Assembly (NCBI RefSeq): GCF_026929975.1
Contig: NZ_JANHOK010000001.1
Coordinates: 62,001-126,000, forward strand
Source of the DNA: Bartonella sp. F02
Lineage (GTDB): Bacteria > Pseudomonadota > Alphaproteobacteria > Rhizobiales > Rhizobiaceae
Reading direction: 5' to 3'
DNA: 64,000 bases
The notes under the pieces: model-generated
What the model saw: only the letters and a program-made list of their open reading frames with translations
Database searches by the model: none
Told to the model about the DNA's origin: nothing
Position numbers and translations under genes: made by a program
Part shown: piece after piece, positions 1 to 6,484 of the stretch
Layout of the letters: each line of letters opens with the position of its first letter
Numbering within the stretch: position 1 is the stretch's first letter

Positions 1-468
1 AGTAAGCAACGGTAAACCAAAACGATCAGCCATTTCCATGATACGTACTGCTTTGCGATATCCTTCTGGACGCGCAGAGCCAAAATTATGGCGTAACCGC
101 GATTGCGTATCATGACCCTTTTCTTGACCGATGTAAGCAATAGCTTCCCCTTGAAAACGTGCAAAACCAGCTTGAATTGCCTCATCTTCAGCAAATTTAC
201 GATCACCGGCTAAAGGCGTAACATCACTGAATAATTGTGTTGCATAATCCACAAAATGAGGTCGATCAGGGTGTCGAGCGACTTGTGTTTTTTGCCATGG
301 TGATAATTTTTTATAAAGATCTCTCAAAGCTGTTTGAGAACGCATCTCAAGACGTGCAATTTCATCGCTCATATCAAGACTTCCTTTTTCTTGAGCAATT
401 TTTTTCAACTCAAGAATTTGTATATCAAGATCAGCGACCGGTTTTTCAAAATCAAGATAATTATACAT
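1..468 (-). CDS. accA: Acetyl-CoA carboxylase carboxyltransferase subunit alpha, N-terminal part (runs off window)
   Basis: The minus-strand reading frame begins MYNYLDFEKPVADLDIQ at 468 and stays open to the window edge, giving 156 residues of a protein that is usually about 315. The N-terminal helical segment (DFEKPVADLD...LKKIAQEKG) and the later stretch RHPDRPHF...YIGQEKGHDT are typical of AccA. With AccD it forms the carboxyltransferase half of acetyl-CoA carboxylase and makes malonyl-CoA for fatty-acid synthesis in the cytoplasm. It is downstream of and co-directional with xerD, about 90 bp away. The ATG at 468 is preferred because it gives the family's usual N-terminus. The catalytic crotonase-fold portion lies outside the window. 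Confidence 0.93.
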   Translation of the reverse strand, partial: MYNYLDFEKPVADLDIQILELKKIAQEKGSLDMSDEIARLEMRSQTALRDLYKKLSPWQKTQVARHPDRPHFVDYATQLFSDVTPLAGDRKFAEDEAIQAGFARFQGEAIAYIGQEKGHDTQSRLRHNFGSARPEGYRKAVRIMEMADRFGLPLLT

Positions 469-559
469 TCCATCCAACTTATTTTTGTATAATTCATATA
501 CTAACAAATTTATTTTATAAAGTTTTTAAAATATAATTCTTTCTTTACTTGGTCTTCTA

Positions 560-1468
560 TTAATCGACAAGAGGGTGATGTTCATTAACTAGTCGATAAA
601 GGCCTGTCTCTAATACATGTGTGTAAATTTGCGTAGTAGAAATACTACAATGTCCTAATAAATGTTGAACAGCACGCAAATTAGCTCCATTTTGCAAAAG
701 ATGACTCGCAAAAGCATGACGTAACACATGAGGAGAAAAATCGTCGTTTTTTACACCCGCTCTTTTTGCGAGATTTTTTAATTCTCGTGCAACAACTTGG
801 CGAGCAATATATCCTGCTAATGAACGAGCAGGAAAAAGATAAAGACTGCCCGCATCTTTTCTTTGATCTCTCAATACCAACCATTGAGAAAGAACATGAC
901 GCGCTTTTTCTGATAAAAGCACTATCCGTTCCTTTTCTCCTTTACCACGCACTAAAATAACTGGCTCTTTCCTTCGCACCGATTGAACCGGAAGACTCAC
1001 TAACTCACTAATACGTAAACCCGTTGCATAAAGCATTTCAATCAATACTTGAAGACGTAAGGCACGAAAATGCTCTTTTGAACCATACTCCGTTTGATTG
1101 ACCTCGAATTCTGCAAAATCAAGCAATTTTACCACGATATCTTCACTGATCACTTTCGGCAAAAGATATCCTTTACGGGGTGCCTCAATATCACTGGAAG
1201 GATCATCTGCTCTTAATCCTTCAGCATAAAGAAATTGATAAAACTGGCGCAACGTTGATAAGCGACGCGCCTGTGATGTTGCAGCAAATCCAACCTGATG
1301 CATAAGCGATAAAAGATCAATCAAGTCTTGTTTTTGTGCAGAAAAAAGAGAAACAGAATGTGAAGATAACTCATCTTGTGCCCATTGCAAATCACGCCTA
1401 TAAGCTTCAAGCGTATGAGTAGATGCTCCCCGCTCAGCACTCATCATTTCAAGAAAACGGTCAATCAT
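560..1468 (-). CDS. xerD: Tyrosine recombinase XerD
   Basis: A 302-residue tyrosine recombinase of normal length for XerD. It has an N-terminal SAM-like core-binding domain (about 1-90) and a C-terminal catalytic domain. The catalytic residues are visible: Arg152 in ATGLRISEL, His247 and Arg250 in PHVLRHAFASH, His273 in LLGHCSISTTQIYTHV, and the nucleophile Tyr282. XerD works with XerC at dif to resolve chromosome dimers at the septum, activated by FtsK. The assignment to XerD rather than XerC rests on overall resemblance and on the accA neighbour, an arrangement I recall from other Rhizobiales. The 53-residue membrane protein immediately upstream ends 1 bp before this start, so the two are probably co-transcribed. 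Confidence 0.92.
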   Translation of the reverse strand: MIDRFLEMMSAERGASTHTLEAYRRDLQWAQDELSSHSVSLFSAQKQDLIDLLSLMHQVGFAATSQARRLSTLRQFYQFLYAEGLRADDPSSDIEAPRKGYLLPKVISEDIVVKLLDFAEFEVNQTEYGSKEHFRALRLQVLIEMLYATGLRISELVSLPVQSVRRKEPVILVRGKGEKERIVLLSEKARHVLSQWLVLRDQRKDAGSLYLFPARSLAGYIARQVVARELKNLAKRAGVKNDDFSPHVLRHAFASHLLQNGANLRAVQHLLGHCSISTTQIYTHVLETGLYRLVNEHHPLVD

Positions 1469-1469
1469 C

Positions 1470-1631
1470 TTATTTATCTCTTTTTAAAGATGTATTCAAT
1501 GAATCTAACGGGATATCAATCTGTATATCCGTTGTTATGGGTTTAACACAAATAACGAGCGCACCCATAATACTGAAAATAATTGCGAGAAGAATAAAAA
1601 GAATTATTAAAAGTCTGGTTAATGTTGGCAT
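1470..1631 (-). CDS. Small single-pass membrane protein upstream of xerD
   Basis: A 53-residue protein starting MPTLTRLLIILFILLA at 1631. It has one strong hydrophobic segment (about 5-30, ending near GALVICVKP) and a short hydrophilic tail with a TDIQIDIPLDSL stretch. The frame extends to an ATG at 1661, but the inner Met gives a conventional signal-anchor N-terminus. Its stop is next to the xerD start, which suggests an operon. Small proteins of this build (N-terminal TM helix, then a PLD-type tail) sit next to xerD in other Rhizobiales as I recall them. The function is unknown. Confidence 0.6.
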   Translation of the reverse strand: MPTLTRLLIILFILLAIIFSIMGALVICVKPITTDIQIDIPLDSLNTSLKRDK

Positions 1632-1661
1632 AAATAATAAACTACAAAAAACAATTCGCAC

Positions 1662-2175
1662 TCTATCATAGCTTATAAAGATTAACAGAAATTGACTTTA
1701 AAGCAGATAAACGCTGAAAATAAAATTGTGAAAAATGACTTCATCTAAAAAAATCTCAATACAATAAAATGAGTCATTATTGAAAAGCACATTATCATAA
1801 TAAACTATAAAAGTAATAACTGGATCATATTAATTTAAAGCGAGAAGTGTAGCTTGTATTCAAAAAACAATGGAAAACGGATCATTATATCTCATCCATT
1901 CATTTGTTTTGAGCATGTGTTTAAAAACTTTCACTTCTATAATTAATATTTAATTCTTCATGATAAAAATACGGATAAACTTTTCTTTCTTAGAGTACAA
2001 AAATTCACAAAATAGCTTAATTATCATTCTAAAATATAAATATGATTTATCAGTTATCACAAAAATATCACTTGAACTTTTCTAGAACAAAAATTAATGG
2101 AAACACAATAAGAGTTACTTATATAATATAATTGATTAATTTTTATACTTTCGTTAAAAGAATAAATATAATTGG
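1662..2175. other. Intergenic region between xerD operon and tRNA-Arg
   Basis: About 510 bp of very AT-rich sequence with no convincing open frame on either strand. It should hold the leftward promoter for the small membrane protein/xerD and the rightward promoter for tRNA-Arg. TATAAT hexamers occur at 2122-2127 and 2167-2172, but neither has a clear -35 partner at proper spacing, so no promoter is called. No repeats or strong hairpins were seen. Confidence 0.5.
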
Positions 2176-2486
2176 GTCTGCGTAGCTCAGTAGGATAGAG
2201 CACAGGATTCCTAAGAAAATTGGGCGCTTTAAGGAGAAATTCTCAAAGTGGATCTGCTCAAATTCGGGGAAAGCTTCATAGGGAACTATATGCCAATCCC
2301 GAGCCAAGTCTCTCTTTAAAACAGAGAGGAAGGTGTAGAGACTGAACGGGCAGTGCCTAAAAAGCACAAGCTTCAAGGTAAAGAGACAGTCCAGACCACA
2401 AACAGCTGACCCTAATGAAGCTGGCGATGAAAGTCGAAGTGGTATGAATCCTGGGGTCGTAGGTTCGAATCCTGCCGTAGACACCA
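2176..2486 (+). tRNA. tRNA-Arg (anticodon CCT), interrupted by a group I intron, CCA encoded
   Basis: The exons fold into a full cloverleaf once 2213-2446 is removed. The acceptor stem is GTCTGCG (2176-2182) with CGTAGAC (2476-2482), one G-U pair. The D stem is GCTC (2185-2188) with GAGC (2198-2201). The anticodon stem is CAGGA (2203-2207) with TCCTG (2449-2453), enclosing loop TTCCTAA with anticodon CCT at 2210-2212. The T arm is GTAGG TTCGAAT CCTGC (2459-2475). Discriminator A2483 is followed by an encoded CCA. The mature tRNA would decode AGG. The interruption is in the anticodon loop directly after position 36. Confidence 0.93.
2213..2446 (+). ncRNA. Group I self-splicing intron inside tRNA-Arg(CCT)
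   Basis: The 234-nt insert has group I hallmarks. The 5' exon ends in U and the intron ends in G (2446). P1 forms from CCTAA (2210-2214) and TTGGG, giving two C-G pairs, the diagnostic U-G wobble at the splice site and two A-U pairs around a short A-rich loop. P7 is GACTG (2340-2344) pairing with CAGTC (2387-2391), the latter inside an S-type AAGAGACAGTCC element. P8 is GTGC (2353-2356) with GCAC (2364-2367). A CTCTCT/AGAGAG hairpin (2310-2328) lies upstream. No homing endonuclease frame is present. Known background: tRNA-Arg(CCU) of Agrobacterium carries a short group I intron in the anticodon loop, so this is probably a relative. Confidence 0.9.
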
Positions 2487-2536
2487 TCACATTAATCAAA
2501 GTTATTATTTTGCATAATTTATAAATAGGAAATACG

Positions 2537-2932
2537 ATGAAGAAAACTCCACTTATCTTACAGCTTTCCGCTTTTTTAAGTTTATCACTCTTCAACTTAA
2601 CCAATGCCTCTGCTGGTTCTTTAGTTATTGAAGTCTCAGATCATCCGCAACCAACAACACAAACGATTTCCTATCAATGTGGTACCGGAAACCATAAAGA
2701 GAAAGTAGAAGCAACTTATCTTAATGCAAATAACATTGCATTAGTTGATTTCACATGGAAAAATGAACGTGTCATTGGAGCCAATGTTATTTCCGCTACA
2801 GGAGCAAAATATATGGGAGCTCAGTATATTTGGTGGGAAAGTAAAAATGAAGTTACGCTTTATGATCTTGTTAATGATCCTAAAGAAGAAAAACCTATCC
2901 TGTGTGTAGAAGAATCAACATTATTATTCTAA
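2537..2932 (+). CDS. Periplasmic C-type lysozyme inhibitor-like protein (MliC/PliC family), copy 1
   Basis: A 131-residue exported protein. Residues 1-26 are a signal peptide ending ASA, with G27 as the likely mature N-terminus; there is no lipobox Cys, so it should be soluble and periplasmic. The mature part resembles the MliC beta-barrel: SYQCG near residue 48, ALVDF, then SATGAKYMGAQYIWWESKNE, and a final Cys123 able to pair with Cys48. MliC/PliC proteins bind and inhibit c-type lysozyme. In a host-associated bacterium this would guard peptidoglycan against host lysozyme (inference). A near-copy follows 16 bp downstream and the first 52 coding bases of the two are identical. The start has GGAAA upstream. 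The family call comes from motif resemblance only. Confidence 0.75.
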   Translation: MKKTPLILQLSAFLSLSLFNLTNASAGSLVIEVSDHPQPTTQTISYQCGTGNHKEKVEATYLNANNIALVDFTWKNERVIGANVISATGAKYMGAQYIWWESKNEVTLYDLVNDPKEEKPILCVEESTLLF

Positions 2933-2948
2933 TCAGTAAGGAAATGTC

Positions 2949-3341
2949 ATGAAGAAAACTCCACTTATCTTACAGCTTTCCGCTTTTTTAAGTTTATCAC
3001 TTTTCAACCTAACCAATGCTTCTGCTGGTTATTTAGTTATTGAAATTCCAAACGATGCAAAACCATCAGAACACACTATTGTTTATCAATGTAATATTGG
3101 AACGAATAAAGAGAGAGTAGAAGCAACTTATCTCAATTTCAATAATATCGCATTAGTAGATTTAAAGTGGCCAAATGAGCGGATCATTGGAGCTAATGTT
3201 ATTTCCGCCACAGGAGCAAAATATGTAGGCGCTCAATATGTTTGGTGGGAAAACAAAAATGAAGTCGCGTTTTATGATCTTATCAATGATCCTAAAGAAG
3301 AAAAACCTATCCTGTGTATAGAAGCAAAAGAAGTAAAATAA
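2949..3341 (+). CDS. Periplasmic C-type lysozyme inhibitor-like protein (MliC/PliC family), copy 2
   Basis: A 130-residue paralogue of the preceding gene with the same 26-residue signal peptide and the same plan: Cys48 in VYQCN, ALVDLKWPNER, SATGAKYVGAQYVWWENKNE, and Cys123 in PILCIEA. The first 52 nucleotides of both genes are identical, whereas the mature regions have many substitutions (for example SDHPQPTTQ against PNDAKPSEH near the N-terminus). That fits a tandem duplication followed by divergence of the mature surface. It has its own ribosome site (AAGGAAATG context) and is probably translated from the same transcript. Different lysozyme or ligand specificity of the two copies is possible but unproven. 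Confidence 0.75.
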   Translation: MKKTPLILQLSAFLSLSLFNLTNASAGYLVIEIPNDAKPSEHTIVYQCNIGTNKERVEATYLNFNNIALVDLKWPNERIIGANVISATGAKYVGAQYVWWENKNEVAFYDLINDPKEEKPILCIEAKEVK

Positions 3342-3369
3342 AAAAATTAAGAATTAACTCACGCTGGTT

Positions 3370-3759
3370 TCAATCTGGTAATTTTTCTTCTTTAGATGAT
3401 TTTTCTTTTGTCTTATCCAGAAGAAAAGCCAGCGATTCTTCCAAATAATTTGATAAATAGTTACGATAGGCAGTTGCCTGTGATATCAACATAGACGTTA
3501 TGGGTATTGTCACAATAAAAAAAATCATCAGTAAAATTTCATGAATAACAAAACGATGGTTCACAAATATTGAATAAAGAAACGAAGCTATAAGAATACT
3601 ACCAACACCCCAATTTGCACCCAAAGAAGACATATGCAAACGTTCATAAAAATTAGAAAAACGGAGAAGACCTATCGTTCCAATCAATGCAAAACCCGAT
3701 CCAAGCACTAAAAAAAAAGCGATAATAATAGCAATCCACAGCGAAATATCTTCTTTCAT
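3370..3759 (-). CDS. phaG: Pha (Mrp-type) cation/proton antiporter subunit G
   Basis: A 129-residue membrane protein with three predicted helices: an N-terminal IAIIIAFFLVLGSGFALIG helix, a central IGLLRFSNFYERLHMSSLG segment, and two hydrophobic helices ending in ITSMLISQAT. The GLLRF...ERLH motif is characteristic of MnhG/MrpG/PhaG. It is the last gene of the operon and its ATG overlaps the phaF stop by 4 nt. The complex exports K+ or Na+ in exchange for protons across the inner membrane. In Sinorhizobium meliloti the Pha system confers potassium efflux and growth at alkaline pH. The basic, lysine-rich C-terminal tail is probably cytoplasmic. Confidence 0.9.
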   Translation of the reverse strand: MKEDISLWIAIIIAFFLVLGSGFALIGTIGLLRFSNFYERLHMSSLGANWGVGSILIASFLYSIFVNHRFVIHEILLMIFFIVTIPITSMLISQATAYRNYLSNYLEESLAFLLDKTKEKSSKEEKLPD

Positions 3760-4037
3760 TCAATAATTTCTCCACGCATCAAAAATTTTGCCAAAGCGAT
3801 ACTCGAAACTGAACCTAAAAGACTAATGATAAGAGCAGCTTCAAAATAGATGGTTGTTTCTGAACGAATATCAAATGTAAGAAACAAAAGAGCAGCTGTT
3901 ATATAAAGAGTATCCAACCCAACGATACGATCTTGCGCTCTTGGGCCACGAACCAATCGAAATAATGCTAAAATCATCGCCAAACTCAAAAAAGATTGTG
4001 CAAGAAAAAAACCCCAAGAAAGAATGACCATACTCAT
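3756..4037 (-). CDS. phaF: Pha (Mrp-type) cation/proton antiporter subunit F
   Basis: A 93-residue protein with three transmembrane helices and the LFRLVRGPRAQDRIVGLDTL segment typical of MnhF/MrpF/PhaF, located after the first helix (about residues 25-45). It overlaps phaE upstream and phaG downstream by 4 nt each, so the genes are translationally coupled. MrpF is a small, essential accessory subunit of the seven-subunit antiporter. The length is normal and no defects are seen. Confidence 0.9.
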   Translation of the reverse strand: MSMVILSWGFFLAQSFLSLAMILALFRLVRGPRAQDRIVGLDTLYITAALLFLTFDIRSETTIYFEAALIISLLGSVSSIALAKFLMRGEIIE

Positions 4038-4516
4038 GCAAAAATCTCCAAAAGCAATGCTTCATACCGTTGCTTAATCAATTGTTTATAATCATTTTCA
4101 TTTGTCAAATTGAGCACATGAATTAAAAGCTCTTTGTTTTTTTTATTATAAGCAACCCAAATACTCCCTGGTGTTAATGAAAAAATGCACGCTAAAACAG
4201 CGAGTGCTGTGCGATTTTCAAGCAAAAGCGGAATAACAACAAAACCAGACTGATATTCTTTTTTCTTTTTTAAAGTACAATAAGCCACCGAGACATGTGA
4301 AGAAATCGAATCGATAAACACTCGAAAAGCGAGTACAAAAACCGCGCTCCAGTTTTTAATTATGATTTTTTCTGGTTCCAAGCGCTGCATTATCCAACCA
4401 CAAAACAAGGCAACTATAATCCCTACAAGCAATTGACCCAAAGTGAAACCACTCAAACTCAACCACATAAAAACAATTGAACCAGTTAAAAATGGGTAAG
4501 GTAAAAAGCGATTCAT
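4034..4516 (-). CDS. phaE: Pha (Mrp-type) cation/proton antiporter subunit E
   Basis: A 160-residue protein with two or three N-terminal hydrophobic helices (FLTGSIVFMWLSLSGFTLGQ and following) and a cytoplasmic domain. The segment LLENRTALAVLACIFSLTPGS (about 97-117) is the MnhE/MrpE signature. It overlaps phaD by 4 nt and phaF by 4 nt. In the Mrp complex the E subunit is needed for assembly and activity. Length and motifs are normal for PhaE. Confidence 0.9.
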   Translation of the reverse strand: MNRFLPYPFLTGSIVFMWLSLSGFTLGQLLVGIIVALFCGWIMQRLEPEKIIIKNWSAVFVLAFRVFIDSISSHVSVAYCTLKKKKEYQSGFVVIPLLLENRTALAVLACIFSLTPGSIWVAYNKKNKELLIHVLNLTNENDYKQLIKQRYEALLLEIFA

Positions 4517-6141
4517 TGATTTTTCCTCACATTTTTTAAAGAAAAATCATTTAAAACGCTATCAATGTAGTTTTTAGGATCATGTAAAGTTTTAGCGGTT
4601 TCAGACATATAATAACCAACGGATCCAGCTTTAACTGTTATAATAAAACATAGAGCTAATAAGGTAACAATAGGTGTAAATTCAATAACCTGTACACGCG
4701 GCACTTTTCCTTCAAGAGAAACCCAAAAAGTTCGAATACCCACGCGCGTCATTGCAATTAAAGTTGCAAAACTTGAAATGACAACCAAAATGACAAAGAG
4801 CCAATCCCGTACAACAAGTCCAGAAGAAAAAAAATCTCCTTTATTTGAGTTCAAAACAGCTGTGAACATCATAAATTTAGCAATAAAATTAGGAAAAGGT
4901 GGTATCCCAATCATCAGAATCGCACAAATACCAAAGCAAGCCCCAAGAATTGCCAAAGTGACTGGAAAATAAACGCCAACTTCATCGTCTTTTTCTTCTT
5001 CTTCATCTTCACTATATACTTCCACTGTAAAATCAAGAGTGTTAGCATCTATATCTTGATTACGCTCAATCAATTCAACCAAAAGAAAAAAAGCCCCTAT
5101 AGCCAAAGTTGAGGCAACAATATAAAATAATGCACCAGTAGTCAGCGCTGTATTTCCTATTCCAAGTGCTGTTAACAATATGCCAGAAGATACAATAACA
5201 TTATAGGCAGCCAAGTGTTCTAAAGCTTGACTCGCCAATATGCCGATAAAACCAAAAATTAAAGTGGCAAGCCCACCATAAAAGAAAATTATCTGACCAA
5301 AATGAGCAAAGTGTCCACCTTCAACATCAAAACATAACGATGTTAAACGTAAAATAACATAAATGCCTACTTTACTTAAAATCACAAACGAAGCACCAAT
5401 AGGTGCCGCTGCAGCACTATAAGTTGGAACCAACCAGAAATTAAGCGGCCACATACCAGCTTTAAGCAAAAAAGCGATACCCAAACATGCTGCACCCATC
5501 TCAAATAAAACAATATCTGTTGTATCAATATGTTTTATTTTGATAGCTAAATCCGCCATATTTAGCGTGCCAACGATACCATAAATAAGTGATATACCAA
5601 TTAAAAAAAGCAACGAGGCAACAAGATTAATCACCACATAATGCAAACCTGCACGGATTCGCAACAAACCTGAATTGTGTAAAGCAAGACCATAAGAAGC
5701 CGTTAACATAACCTCAAAAAAAACAAAGAGATTAAATAAATCGCCTGTCAAAAAAGCACCATTTATCCCCGCCATCAAGAACTGCATTAATGACTGAAAA
5801 TGAGAACCTGCTTTATACCAATGAGCTTGCGAAAAAACTAATGCTGCAGCAATCAACACACTTGAAAGTAAAAGCATCATAGCACTTAAACGATCAAGAA
5901 CTAAAACAATGCCGAAAATAGAAGGCCAGTTGCCAAGACGATACACATCTGAGGCTGGCGCTACTTCAAGAGCACGCGCAAGTAACAAAACAGAGATCAT
6001 AACCAATAGACCTGCCGAAGCAAGACTTATCCATGATTTCAGTTCTGAACGCCGCTCATCATAAAAAAGAAGAACAGCTCCTGTGCTTAATGGCAAAATA
6101 ATTGGTAAAATAAGTAAATGGTGCGACCAAGATTCCATCAC
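4513..6141 (-). CDS. phaD: Pha (Mrp-type) cation/proton antiporter subunit D
   Basis: A 542-residue, roughly 14-helix protein of the ND2/ND4/ND5-like proton-pumping family. The conserved GAACLGIAFLLKAGMWPLNFWL (about 216-237) contains the channel lysine, followed by APIGASFVILSKVGIYVILR. MrpD subunits are the presumed ion-translocating antiporter-like subunit together with MrpA. An oddity is a strongly acidic stretch at about 374-386 (SEDEEEEKDDE) in a loop between helices, which makes the protein somewhat longer than many homologues. It overlaps phaC and phaE by 4 nt. Confidence 0.9.
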   Translation of the reverse strand: MMESWSHHLLILPIILPLSTGAVLLFYDERRSELKSWISLASAGLLVMISVLLLARALEVAPASDVYRLGNWPSIFGIVLVLDRLSAMMLLLSSVLIAAALVFSQAHWYKAGSHFQSLMQFLMAGINGAFLTGDLFNLFVFFEVMLTASYGLALHNSGLLRIRAGLHYVVINLVASLLFLIGISLIYGIVGTLNMADLAIKIKHIDTTDIVLFEMGAACLGIAFLLKAGMWPLNFWLVPTYSAAAAPIGASFVILSKVGIYVILRLTSLCFDVEGGHFAHFGQIIFFYGGLATLIFGFIGILASQALEHLAAYNVIVSSGILLTALGIGNTALTTGALFYIVASTLAIGAFFLLVELIERNQDIDANTLDFTVEVYSEDEEEEKDDEVGVYFPVTLAILGACFGICAILMIGIPPFPNFIAKFMMFTAVLNSNKGDFFSSGLVVRDWLFVILVVISSFATLIAMTRVGIRTFWVSLEGKVPRVQVIEFTPIVTLLALCFIITVKAGSVGYYMSETAKTLHDPKNYIDSVLNDFSLKNVRKNQ

Positions 6142-6479
6142 TTTCCCTCACATCCATCAACATGGTCAGAACCTGTTAAACCGCGTGAAACCAAAAGAAT
6201 GACCAAAAATAAAGCTGTTGTAGCAAAACCAATAACAATCGCAGTCAACACTAAAGCCTGTGGAAGAGGATCAGCATAATTTGCTGGATGAATTACAACA
6301 GAAGGATCAACTATCGGCACAGCATTACTGCGTGGTCTACTCATAGAAAATATAAAAAGATTCACACCATAAGAGATAAGAGATAAACCGAGAATAACTT
6401 GAAAAGTTCTCGGGCGCAAAAGAAGCCAAAGACCTGATCCAATGAGAACACCAATCCCTAAAGAAAGAACAATTTCCAT
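6138..6479 (-). CDS. phaC: Pha (Mrp-type) cation/proton antiporter subunit C
   Basis: A 113-residue NuoK-like protein with three helices. GVLIGSGLWLLLRPRTFQVILGLSLISYGVNLFIF and then LPQALVLTAIVIGFATTA (about 73-91) are the classical MnhC/MrpC motifs. It starts 5 bp after the phaAB stop and overlaps phaD by 4 nt. It should not be confused with polyhydroxyalkanoate synthase, which shares the symbol; here the name follows the S. meliloti pH-adaptation locus. Confidence 0.9.
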   Translation of the reverse strand: MEIVLSLGIGVLIGSGLWLLLRPRTFQVILGLSLISYGVNLFIFSMSRPRSNAVPIVDPSVVIHPANYADPLPQALVLTAIVIGFATTALFLVILLVSRGLTGSDHVDGCEGK

Positions 6480-6484
6480 TTACC

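Noticed and set aside
2143-2604. 153-residue minus-strand open frame containing VSTAGFEPTTPGF
   Set aside because: It is a translation of the antisense of the tRNA-Arg/intron locus; AGFEPTT is the well-known false peptide from tRNA T-arms. It also runs antisense into the first lysozyme-inhibitor gene.
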